Shown: in pieces, positions 55,433-64,000 of the stretch | How the letters are laid out: each line of letters starts with the position of its first letter | Position numbering within the stretch: the first letter of the stretch is position 1 | Source: Cercis canadensis | Taxonomy: Eukaryota > Streptophyta > Magnoliopsida > Fabales > Fabaceae | Reading direction: 5' to 3' | NCBI GenBank assembly: GCA_003255065.1 | Contig: QAOA01002357.1 | Coordinates: 77,346-141,345 of the forward strand | DNA: 64,000 bases | Translations under genes and position numbers: made by a program | The notes under the pieces: generated by a model | What the model was told of the DNA's origin: nothing | Seen by the model: only the letters and a program-made list of their open reading frames with translations | The model's database searches: none

Positions 55433-55970
55433 AAATCAAAAATCAAAAATCAAAAATAAAATTTTCTAGTTAAATGAATTAATAGTCACTTGAAAAAAAT
55501 AGTGACTCTGTTCCGTTAATTTCACAAAGAAATTCACATTTCAACTATAGTTAACCAAAACTATTTTCAATTGAATATTAGCGCAAGGTTTCATGACCTT
55601 TAAACAATTTTGATCATAACATCCTTATGAAATTATCTTCAATGCTTTGAGCGGCTAAGAGCCTAAGATAGGTTAGTAAAAACAATCATTGGCTGTAAGG
55701 TTTCCTAGTTCAAAGAACTGATGTATTTATTAAAGGACAGAATAAGTCTTGAAGAAGATAACTAGTTTGAAGAACAAAGTTAGTAGAAGGTGGTACATAT
55801 ACAACAAAAGGACGAGCTGGAGCCTATCATTTGAAAGGATCAACACTTGAGATATTAGATATAAAGTCATTGTTAGGTCATGACCTAATAGCTTAAACTT
55901 TTGAAATTAATTGATTCTTGACATAGTATTAAAGAATTTTTGACTAAGTGGTCAGCAGATCATCCTTGCT
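55433..55970. other. non-coding sequence with a dispersed repeat
   Basis: AT-rich. 55870-55960 (CCTAATAGCTTAAACTTTTG, CTTGACATAGTATTA) belongs to the repeat also seen near 34680-34930 and 50090-50300. No gene was seen. Confidence 0.5.
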
Positions 55971-55975
55971 ACCCC

Positions 55976-56388
55976 TGACGTGGACTGGGTTGCAGGAGAT
56001 TTCATGGATCGAGCAAAGACCCAGAAGAAAAGATGCCACAATTACCCTGTTTCAGTAAAAGAGGCATAACTTTCAGCTCGGGTGGAGCTACGGGGCCCAT
56101 GACTTGGCGTTTCGAAGGTCGTTCAGAGGCGAATACCGTGGCAATCTGGGTTTACCCAATTGAGGCAAATTCAGGCCCAAAATCCTTCAGAAACATCTGT
56201 TTTAGGTTGTTTTGTAGTTTGCTGATGTTTTCGTAATGTTTTAGGGTTTTCTTTTAGTACTTAAGCTTCATGTTTTGTTTGTAGCCGTATTCAGAATACT
56301 ATTCAGTTTCTTTGAGTTTATATAGTTTGTGCTTTGAGGCTCCTTTGATTGTCTTTGAGGTTCCTTTGATTGATTTCTCGTTGCATCA
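55976..56388 (+). repeat. 5' LTR of the Reina-like element
   Basis: It starts TGACGTGGAC and ends TCGTTGCATCA, followed by GTT and the primer site. It matches 63550-63963 (for example GAATACCGTGGCAATCTGGG in both). Confidence 0.92.
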
Positions 56389-56391
56389 GTT

Positions 56392-56405
56392 TGGTATCAG
56401 AGCGG
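56392..56405 (+). promoter_or_regulatory. primer binding site, initiator-Met type
   Basis: TGGTATCAGAGCGG lies three bases after the 5' LTR, as in chromoviruses. Confidence 0.93.
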
Positions 56406-56406
56406 T

Positions 56407-57600
56407 TTGCTTGACAGCTTGATGTCAGGTGGTCTAGGCAGAGTTGGTGGCGGTGCTCTTAACGGTGTTCGAGGTGCTGAGACCCCAGACCATAGGGTGG
56501 AGGTTGATGTGCTAGCGCATCAAATTGATCAGATTGAAATTCAACTTCAATGTCACAATGAACGTTTTGATCGCCTGGATGAGGTGCTTGATCGATTGAA
56601 AGCATGGCTTGACGACCGCAACAGGATTCATAATGACGGCAGGAGAGTGCCTGGTGGCGGTGCTGGCCATAGGTAGCCTATTAATTTTCCTCGTCCTGGA
56701 GATCATAGAAAAGGGAGACAGGTTGATACAGAGGATGATTCAGAAGAGGATGAAGCTGAGTATTTCGAAGAACCACCCAGGAGGAATGCAAGTTTCAAGA
56801 GGAATGATCATGGTGACAGAGAATCCAATTTCAGATTGAAGGTAGACATTCCTTACTTCCAAGGTAACCTAAACATTGAGGGTTTCTTGGATTGGATTGT
56901 AGATATTGACCACTTCTTTGAATATATGGAGATACCTGAAGAGAAACGGGTTAAGCTGGTTGCATGTAGATTGAAGGGTGGTGTGTCTGCTTGGTGGGAA
57001 AGGTTGTAAAGTAGGAGGATTCATGAGGGCAAGGCATTTGTTCGAACTTGGGGAAGAATGAGACGACTATTGCTGAGCGAATTCCTTCCCCTTGATTACG
57101 AACAATTCCTGTTCCAACAGTATCAGAGGTGCCAACAGGGTCAGAGGTCTATCCATGATTATTATGCAGAATTCATAAGGTTGGCGACTTGAAATGATTT
57201 AAGGGAGACCGAAGGGCAGCAGGTAGCCAGGTTCTAGAGGGTCTGAAGTCATTCCTTAGAGACAAAATAAGAGTGCAAGTTGTAAGAACTCTATCTGAGG
57301 CTCGTAATCTTGCCTTGAGGGTTGAGCAGTTGATGCAGGAAAGAAGTAGAACAGAATACCCCCTCAGAAATTATAGTGGGGATACCTATAAGACTACTGC
57401 TAATGACAGAAGCAAGGTGATTCAAGAAAACAGAAATAAGGATGATAGGGCTGAAGGAAAATAAAAAGTCACAGAAGCTCCAAAAACAGCTAACCCGTAT
57501 ACCAGACCCTACCCAGGGAAGTGCTTTAAGTGCAACCAACTAGGCCACAAATCTAGTGACTGCCCCCTCAGAAAAGCAGTCCATGTGGTGGAATGAGAGG
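56407..57600 (+). pseudogene. gag of the Reina-like element
   Basis: It opens after the primer site with SGGLGRVGGGALNG, then a coiled-coil-like segment (VLAHQIDQIEIQLQ). In other frames it continues as the capsid region LKVDIPYFQGNLNIEGFLDW, LVACRLKGGVSAWWERL (56830-57010) and SIHDYYAEFIRLA (57155-57190). The CCHC knuckle CFKCNQLGHKSSDC is at about 57521-57562. Stops at 56676, 57009 and 57192, plus frame changes, disable it. Confidence 0.85.
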
Positions 57601-57739
57601 AAGAGGTGTGTGGTCCAGATGAAGAAGTAGGAGAATGTGATTTTGATGAAGACAATGATCATGATAAGAGTCAGAATTATGTTATTAGGAGGATGATGTT
57701 CACATCAAAGCAAGAGGATGATACCTAGTGGCATCAATT

Positions 57740-58195
57740 GTTCAAAACCATGTGTATTATTTGCAGTTGGGTTTTTGATGTTATTGTTGACAGTGGTAGC
57801 TGCAAAAATATCATTGGTAAAGATGTTGTAGAGAGTTTGGGGCTGAAGGTGGAGAAACATCCTAATCCCTACTCAATCAGCTAGATTAAGGTTGGTGATA
57901 AAATCTAGGTAACTGAACGATGCAAGGTACCCTTCTCTATCGGTAGTATAAGGACAAAATTTACTTTGATGAGGTAGATATGGATGTCTGTCACTTGTTA
58001 TTTGATAGACCTTGGCAGTTTAATGTTGCAGCTCAGCATGATGGAAAAGAGAATACTTATAAGTAGCAGAAAGATGGCAGAAAATTTACTCTGCTGCCAA
58101 TGAAGGGGAGTTCCAAAACTAAAGCTTCTAAAGTGGAAGGGAGGACTTTCTTTACATTGACACAATCTGCAGCTAAATTTGACAAGGAGGTGACA
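57740..58195 (+). pseudogene. protease and RT linker of the Reina-like element
   Basis: VIVDSGSCKNIIGKDVVESL at about 57780-57840 holds the D-S-G protease site. WMSVTCYLIDLGSL-type text is shifted in frame near 57980 (expected CHLLFDRPWQF is readable). TFFTLTQSAAKFDKEVTET leads to the solo LTR insertion at 58201, and the reading resumes with [13 protein letters not shown] at 60897. Confidence 0.8.
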
Positions 58196-58200
58196 GAGAC

Positions 58201-60891
58201 TGATAGGTGTCTATTATGTCTCTAAATTCCATGCTTTTGTCATTGAATTCCTACCTACATGTGAGTAAATTTGCCTTAAACTCGATACTTAATCCATAAA
58301 TTGATGCTATTAGGTGTTTCTCTTGCTAGTCAAACAAAAAGGAAGAAGCCTAAAGCAATTTCTGGAGCGAAGTGCAGAGAAATCAGTGGAAACTGAAGTT
58401 CAGACAAAGGACACGGGACACACACGGCTATGTGTATACTCGTGTCTAGCCTCCAGAGGTCCCTGCTCGAGCTAATTGAAGGACACGACCAGGATAGTGA
58501 AGAACATGGCCATGTTGGACACTGTGTTAGCCAGTCAGAGACACACCAATGAGGAGTACGACATGAAGCAAAAGAGACGGGCCATGTCAAAAGCAAACAT
58601 GACTTGGAGCAGATAAGACACAGCCGTGTATGAAGATTAGATAAATCATTCAAGAACATGCCCTAGTCCCATAAGTGAACACGACCCGTGTCTAGGCCAT
58701 GTTCAAGTGAGCTGAATAGTGAAGCCCTAAATGCTAGAATAGTATAAAAGGAAAAGTCAGAAAATCAAGGAGGGGATCAGCCATCAAGGGGAAGAAGGGA
58801 GAAACTGAAGCAAGATCAGGGACTATTGCGACTCAGACTTCATCTAGTTTTCATTCTTTTACCTCAAAATGAACTTGAATTATATGTTTTCTTCTGATTT
58901 AATTATGAGTAGCTAAACTATTGTTGTTAAGGGATTAATGTAGCTCATTTTTTATAAAGTTTCAGTGTCGAATGGATTTATTCTAATACAAATATCATTG
59001 TTAGAATAGAATTTACCTATCTTATTGCATTTGAATAATTGGCCGCCAATTGAATAGTTTGTTGACTCTTGTTGATGCTAGGAATAGTAAGATATGAGTG
59101 TGCTCCTGTAATTTCTATCATAAATAAGGTTAATCTAAGAATAGATAACTTAATTTGTGTGGCTTTGGATAAATTTCCTTAGGACTTTGTTGTGAGAAAT
59201 CCTAACGCAAGTGTACGTTATCGTTTCCAAGTAATAAGATAAGATAGAGTTATCGTTCCCACGAGAACTAATATATCAACTACCTAAATTTGGTTGACGT
59301 TAATTTTATCTAATCAATCAATACGGAGAGATTTTCAAGAAACAACTAAAATAGGATGAAAACAAACTTAAACCAGCAAAATAACAAACTAAACCAGTAA
59401 AATGATAGAATTATCAAGAGAGAAAATATCTAGGGCATTTGATTTCACCATAGCTATTCCAATTTGTTATTCCTAATTCATTAACTAAGAACAATCTTCC
59501 TAATTGCTAGCCAAGAACCCTAAATTATTTATTAGCCTTTCCTAAGGTCTAACAAAAATATTTCTAAGTTATGAACTCACTATATTCCTATGTGAATTGC
59601 GAATAACCTAGAAATTCACTTGATTCTATGGTTCTTTTTAATTGACTACACAGGCCATGTAGGTATATTCATATCCTACATGCAACCTATGTTCTTAATC
59701 TCTATGATCTTTAACTACAAATTACCTCCTAGTCTCATTATAATTATCTAATGAACTAATTGGTAATCAAGCAATTAGAAGCATGAAGATTTGAGAAAAA
59801 GAAGACAATTTAATAAAGGAGTTATTGAATTACAGAAATAGAAAATAACAAATCATCCTAGCTAAGCTACATCATAGCCCTAGAAGGGAATTTAGTTCAT
59901 AGCAAAAAGGAAGAACATGGTAGAATCAAGTCCAAACATAATTCAAAGGGAAGAAGAATGAAAACTCTATTATGGAGTTCGAATCGGCTTTACAAATCTC
60001 GTCTTCAATCCTTGTTTTTGCTCTCCTCCTTGCCTCCAAAAAGTTTAGAAAACAACCCCCTAAAACATTCCTAAAAGTCTCTATTTATACCCCTAAGCAA
60101 AAGCCCTAAGGAAACTTAGGAAAAAGGACACGTATTTAGAAATCTGGCACAGGCGCCGCGGCCTTGATTTTTGGGCGTCGCGGCCCTTCCTTTAGGGAAT
60201 TGAAGGTTGAAAATCAATTACGAGCGCCGCGGCCCTTGATTGCTAGAGCCACGGCTCTTGGATTCTGTCAAAACCTTTCATTTCTTCACTTCAAACCATG
60301 AAACCTATGAACTTCCATTTAAACCTACAATTTAACAAAAACAACGCATTAGATGACAATAAATCTCAATGAACAACTAAATAATTAAGTAAGAGAGATA
60401 TAAAGAGTGGATATAAAACCCACTCAACAGACTTAATCATCTAGACAAATTAATTGAACCAAGGAATTGGAAAATTAACTAGCATAGGGAGGATTGCTTT
60501 TCCAAGGGATTGAGATCAATCATATTCGTGAAATTGGCTAACAACAAAGTATTTGCATCAAGAGTAGATTATTCTTTAGTGAATCAAAGATTATTTTGTC
60601 AATGAAATAGTCGAAGTCAAAAGCGAGTGAAATCAACCTCTAACTTCTTTTGCTCATCATTAATCTCGTAGTTATTTGTCATTTAAGTTGTTTGCTTTAT
60701 TGTTCAGTCTTATTTACTTAATCAATTGCATTTACTATTTTAAGGCTGCCTTCAATCCAAAATCGTTATTCTTTCAAATAGAATCATCATTGGTGAATTC
60801 AGTAATTGCTTACGTTAATCCCTGAGGACGATACTCATTCATCTCTTTACTACTTGTGTGACTCGGTACACTTGCCGAAAAAATCACATCA
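58201..60891 (-). repeat. solo LTR of another Ty3 element, nested in the Reina-like element
   Basis: GAGAC lies at 58196-58200 and again at 60892-60896. The ends are TGATAGGTGT and AATCACATCA. It is itself opened by a second solo LTR (59188-60429); without that the LTR is about 1.44 kb. The ACTCGGTACACTTGCCG stretch near 60860 resembles the 3' end of Athila/Tat LTRs, which would make the orientation plus; the strand given is uncertain. 58380-58700 carries repeated ACACGGCC and ACATGGCC-type phrases. Confidence 0.85.
59188..60429 (-). repeat. solo LTR of the gag-protease Ty3 family, nested at the second level
   Basis: Perfect GACTT at 59183-59187 and 60430-60434. It is similar along its length to the LTR at 16501-17926 (CTAACGCAAGTGTACGTTAT, CATAGCTATTCCAATTTG, AGAAATTCACTTGATTC) but shorter (1242 bp). 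Its GC-rich phrase zone at 60140-60265 (GGCGCCGCGGCC, GAGCGCCGCGGCCCTTG) differs from that of the other copies. Confidence 0.92.
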
Positions 60892-60896
60892 GAGAC

Positions 60897-61600
60897 CAAG
60901 GAAATACATGCTCTTATCATGAGGCAAGTGCTAGTGTTGGATGAAGGGCAGAAAACTATTGAGTATCCAGAGGCTGTTAGGGCGTTGTTGGAGGAGTTCA
61001 GTGATGTGGCACCTGCAGAGTTGCCTCCAGGGCTACCTCCTATGAGAGACATTCAACATCAGATTGACCTAGTTCTAGGAGCTAGTTTACCTAACTTACC
61101 ACACTACAGGATGAGTCCGAAAGAAGCAGAAATCCTTAAGGAACATGTAGAAGATCTGTTGTAAAAAGGATATATTCAGGAAAGTATGAGTCTGTGTGCT
61201 ATTCCGGCCTTACTGACCCCCAAGAAGGATGGTAGTTGGAGAATGTGTGTTGACAGTAGAGCCATCAATAAGATTATAGTGGGGTATAAATTCCCCATCT
61301 CTAAACTAGATGACATATTGGATATGTTGCATTGTGCACAGATTTTCTCTAAAATTGACATTCGTAGTGGATACCACCAACTTCGAATTAGACCTGGATA
61401 TGAGTGAAAGATAGCTTTCAGGGTAAAAGAGAGGTTGAATGAGTGGCTCGTGATGCCATTTGAATTGACAAACGTTCCAGCACTTTTATGAGGGTTATGA
61501 ATCAAGTATTGAAACCCTTTATTGGTAAATTCGTAGTTGTGTATTTTGATGATATTTTGATATACAGTCAAACAAAAGCAAACCACATTTCACACTTGTG
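60897..61600 (+). pseudogene. reverse transcriptase of the Reina-like element
   Basis: It reads [37 protein letters not shown], stop, then [39 protein letters not shown], stop, and [11 protein letters not shown] with the catalytic YFDD at about 61536-61566. Stops at 61162 and 61405 and a frameshift near 61480 break it. All RVT_1 blocks are recognisable in order. Confidence 0.92.
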
Positions 61601-62330
61601 AGTTGTACTGGAGGTCCTAAGAAAAATATGTTGTATGCTAACCTGAAGAAGTGCCATTTCATAACAAACAACTTGTTGTTTCTGAGTTATGTGGTTAGTG
61701 CATATGGTATTTGGGTTGATGAAGAGAAGGTCTGAGCTATTAGGGAGTGGCCAACCCCTATAACCATCTCTTAAGTTCAGAGTTTTCATGGGTTTGCTAC
61801 ATTTTACAGATGTTTTATCAAAAATTTCAGTAGCATTGCAGCACCAATTACTAAGTGTCTGAAGAAAGGAAAATTCTAGTGGGGTAAGGAAGTTGACACC
61901 AGTTTTGCAGTTCTGAAAGAAAAGCTGAGTAGTGCTCCTATACTGGCTTTACCTAACTTTGAGGCCTTATTTGAAGTCGAGTGTGATGCCAGTGGTGTGG
62001 GAATAGGTGCTATATTGTCCCAGAGGAAGAAACCAGTGTGCTATTTCAGTGAGAAGCTTAGTGATGCCGGGCGAAAGTGGTCCACTTACGATAATGAGTT
62101 TTATGCAATTGTTCATGCTCTAAAACATTAGGAGCATTATCTCATCAGTAAAGAATTTTTCCTTTACTCTGATCATGATGCTCTGAAGTATTTAAAAAGT
62201 CATAAGTGAATGGACAAGGGTATGCATGCTAGGTGGTCTCAATTCCTAGAGAAGTTTACTTTTAATCTGAAGCACAAGGCAGGCGTGCAGAATAGGGTGG
62301 CTAATGCTTTGAGTAGGTGAGGTGAGCTAC
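61601..62330 (+). pseudogene. RNase H region of the Reina-like element
   Basis: The RT thumb part (HVVSAYGIWVDEEKV-type text near 61690-61735) is followed by FEVECDASGVGIGAILSQ (61970-62020) with the RNase H Asp, CYFSEKLSDAGRKWSTYDNE and FYLYSDHDALKYLKS (62160-62205), and VANALSR-like text near 62300. Stops near 61876, 62131, 62208 and 62320 break it. Confidence 0.85.
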
Positions 62331-62479
62331 TGGTTACCATGGGGCAGGAGGCTGTGGGCTTTGAAACTGTGAAAGACCAGTATGCTACCGATGAGGATTT
62401 TGGTGGAGTATGGGAGACTTGTGTTAATCAGCATGTTCACAGAGAGTTCCATATCCATGACAGTTATCTCATGAAGGGT

Positions 62480-63274
62480 AATTAACTTTGCATCCCCAAA
62501 ACATCTTTGAGAGAGAAGTTGATTCGTGATTTACGTGGAAGAGGTCTTGCTAGACACTTGTGGCGTGACAAGACATATGCTATCATTCAGGAGTATTATT
62601 ATTGGCCTCTTATGCGAAGGGAAGTGATGCATCTGGTACAGAGGTGCTATGCGTGCCAAACGGCAAAGGGGCAGTCCCAGAATATAGGTTTATATATGTC
62701 ATTGCTAGTTTTGGATAATATTTGGGAGGATCTGTCTATGGATTTCGTGTTTAGATTGCCTCGAACTCAGAGGGGTGTGGATTTTGTCTTTGTTATTGTG
62801 GACAAATTCTCTAAAATGACTCACTTCATTCATTGCAAGAAAACTGCAGATGCAACTAATGTGGCCAAATTATTCTTCAAAGAGGTAATCTATCTTCATG
62901 GTATTCTTAAATCCATTACATTTGATAGGGATAACAAGTTTCTTAGCCATTTCTGGAGAACCCTGTGAAAGATGTTTGATTCTACATTGAATTTCAGTAG
63001 CACAACTCATCCCCAAACAGATGGGCAAATAGAGGCAGTTAATCGAACATTAGGGAATCTGATTAGGAGTATCTATGGAGACAAGCCAAAACAGTGGGAT
63101 TCTGCTTTACCTCAGGCTGAATTTGCTTACAACAATGTTGTTCATAGTGATTTGGGTAGGACTCCATTTTCTGTAGTCTATACTAAGGCACCCCAGCATG
63201 CTGTTGATTTAGTTAAATTGCGTAAGGTCCATGAAGCTGTAGCAAATTTAGCCAATCAGTGGCAGGATGTTTAG
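62480..63274 (+). pseudogene. integrase of the Reina-like element
   Basis: The zinc-binding HHCC region reads [20 protein letters not shown], ending [11 protein letters not shown]. The core reads [13 protein letters not shown] (first Asp), [18 protein letters not shown] (second Asp), stop at 62966, and [18 protein letters not shown] (Glu). A tail with [20 protein letters not shown] follows, and then a stop at 63272. It is the best preserved part of the element, with two stops. Confidence 0.92.
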
Positions 63275-63549
63275 GAGGAAGTGAAGTGTAATCTAGAGCA
63301 AGCCAATGCTAGATATAAGAAGGTTACAGATCAACACCGTGGACAATAGACCTTTAAGGTTGGTGATCAAGTGATGGTGTTTCTGCAGAAGATTAATGAT
63401 AATGCCTATATAGTGGGCTTACTAGATGCCTTAGGGATTTCTAAAACATTTAATGTGGCAGATCTTTACCCTTACTATTCTTCTGAGACTCTTTTGTATT
63501 CAGATGATATAATGAACTCCAGGGCGAGTTTTTCTTAACTGTACGGGAC
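63275..63549 (+). other. integrase C-terminal tail debris and 3' untranslated part
   Basis: After the stop at 63272 the text still reads NLEQANARYKKVTDQHR and GISKTFNVADLYPYY, the conserved integrase C-terminal segments of this clade, with stops. The part just before the 3' LTR is short and non-coding. No clear chromodomain. Confidence 0.75.
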
Positions 63550-63963
63550 TAACGTGGACCGGGTCGCAGGAGATTTCATGGATCAAGCAGAGCATAATAA
63601 GGCCCTGAAAAAAAGAGGCCACAATTATCCTATTTCAGTAAAATAGGCATAACTTTCAACTCGGCTGGCGTTACGGGGCCTATGACCTGACGTTTCGAAG
63701 CTACTTTAGAGATGAATACCGTGGCAATCTGGGTTTATCCAATTGAGGCCAAATTCGGCCCCAAAATCCTTTAGAAAAGTCTGTTTTGTAGTTTGTTGAT
63801 TTTCTTTGTAATGTTTTAGGTTTTCCTTTTAGTACTTAAGCTTCAAGTTTCATTTGTAGCCATATTCAAAATATTATGCAGTTTATTTGAGTTTATACAA
63901 TTTGTGCTTTGAGGTTCCTTTGATTGTGTTTGAGGTTCCTTTGATTGCTTTTTCGTTGCGTCA
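63550..63963 (+). repeat. 3' LTR of the Reina-like element
   Basis: It starts TAACGTGGACCGGG and ends TCGTTGCGTCA, and matches the 5' LTR with scattered differences. ACCTC follows as target duplication. Confidence 0.92.
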
Positions 63964-64000
63964 ACCTCACTTTCTCAATTTCAGCATAAAGTTTAATATA

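Larger units (their letters stand above)
55976..63963 (+). mobile_element. Ty3 retrotransposon, Reina-like chromovirus type, with two nested solo LTRs
   Basis: The 5' LTR is 55976-56388 (413 bp) and the 3' LTR is 63550-63963 (414 bp), with matching text. Flanking 5-mers are ACCCC (55971-55975) and ACCTC (63964-63968), 4 of 5 identical. The primer site TGGTATCAGAGCGG is at 56392-56405. gag, zinc knuckle, protease, RT, RNase H and integrase follow in Ty3 order. Without the nested LTRs and one duplicated 5-mer it is about 5.3 kb, the size and LTR length usual for Reina. Many stops and frameshifts make it inactive. No chromodomain was identified after the integrase. Confidence 0.88.

Noticed and set aside
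1..64000. tRNA, rRNA or other stable RNA genes
   Set aside because: No full cloverleaf or rRNA words were seen. The only tRNA-like words are primer binding sites and SINE boxes.
1..64000. A new defence or metabolic gene system
   Set aside because: There is no run of intact co-oriented unknown genes. Nearly all coding text is from retrotransposons, DUF247 copies or one phosphatase pseudogene.

Overview
The window is plant nuclear DNA, most likely from a eudicot. It has intron-bearing remnants of plant genes, two loci of the DUF247 (UPF0481, At3g47200-like) family, and wall-to-wall LTR retrotransposons with plant-type primer sites (tRNA-Asp and initiator-Met). No bacterial, organellar or viral genome organisation is visible, and no intact single-copy gene. 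I cannot name the species. Single Ns at 40822 and 48138 and a 323-base N run at 53114-53436 show that this is a draft assembly.

Layout. 1-4890: minus-strand Athila/Tat-like Ty3 element (protease, gag, primer site, 5' LTR) inserted in a Copia integrase remnant (4888-5310). 5311-9865: Tat/Ogre-like 3' region with a minisatellite, a polypurine tract and a 2.5-kb LTR holding a 190-bp tandem repeat, inserted in a Copia gag (9866-10253). 11086-12549: pseudogene of a type I inositol-polyphosphate 5-phosphatase, split by an 880-bp hAT-like element that carries a plastid-protein-like gene fragment. 12987-14630: Mutator-like element with about 240-bp inverted repeats. 16501-22160: Ty3 element with gag and protease but almost no pol. 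22161-32106: front half of a Copia element (Copia-A), itself holding another Copia (Copia-B, 24893-31424), which holds a scrambled transposon-protein segment. 32253-33540: DUF247 pseudogene. 34952-36336: rest of the Ty3 LTR. 36337-37670: back half of Copia-A. 41408-47216: satellite-like array of about 13 units of roughly 465 bp. 37926-40821 and 47213-49930 are duplicated blocks. 52650-54707: DUF247 locus with a gap and repeated N-termini. 55976-63963: Ty3 chromovirus-like (Reina-type) element with two solo LTRs nested one inside the other.

The main result is structural. Segment 22161-36336 (14.2 kb) appears inverted. Its left breakpoint cuts a Ty3 LTR and its right breakpoint cuts a Copia reverse transcriptase. 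Turning the segment round rejoins both, and the target-site duplications of both elements (ATTTC and AGTTG) then match exactly. In that ancestral order the DUF247 pseudogene reads in the same direction as the second DUF247 locus, and their downstream flanks are similar, so the locus looks like a former tandem DUF247 cluster. A dispersed module found upstream of the DUF247 genes recurs at least six times, and the satellite array begins inside one copy.

No new defence or metabolic system was found. The notable content is genome dynamics: the inversion, a gene-carrying hAT element, a local satellite with block duplication, and a GC-rich 'phrase' cassette that varies between copies of one LTR family.
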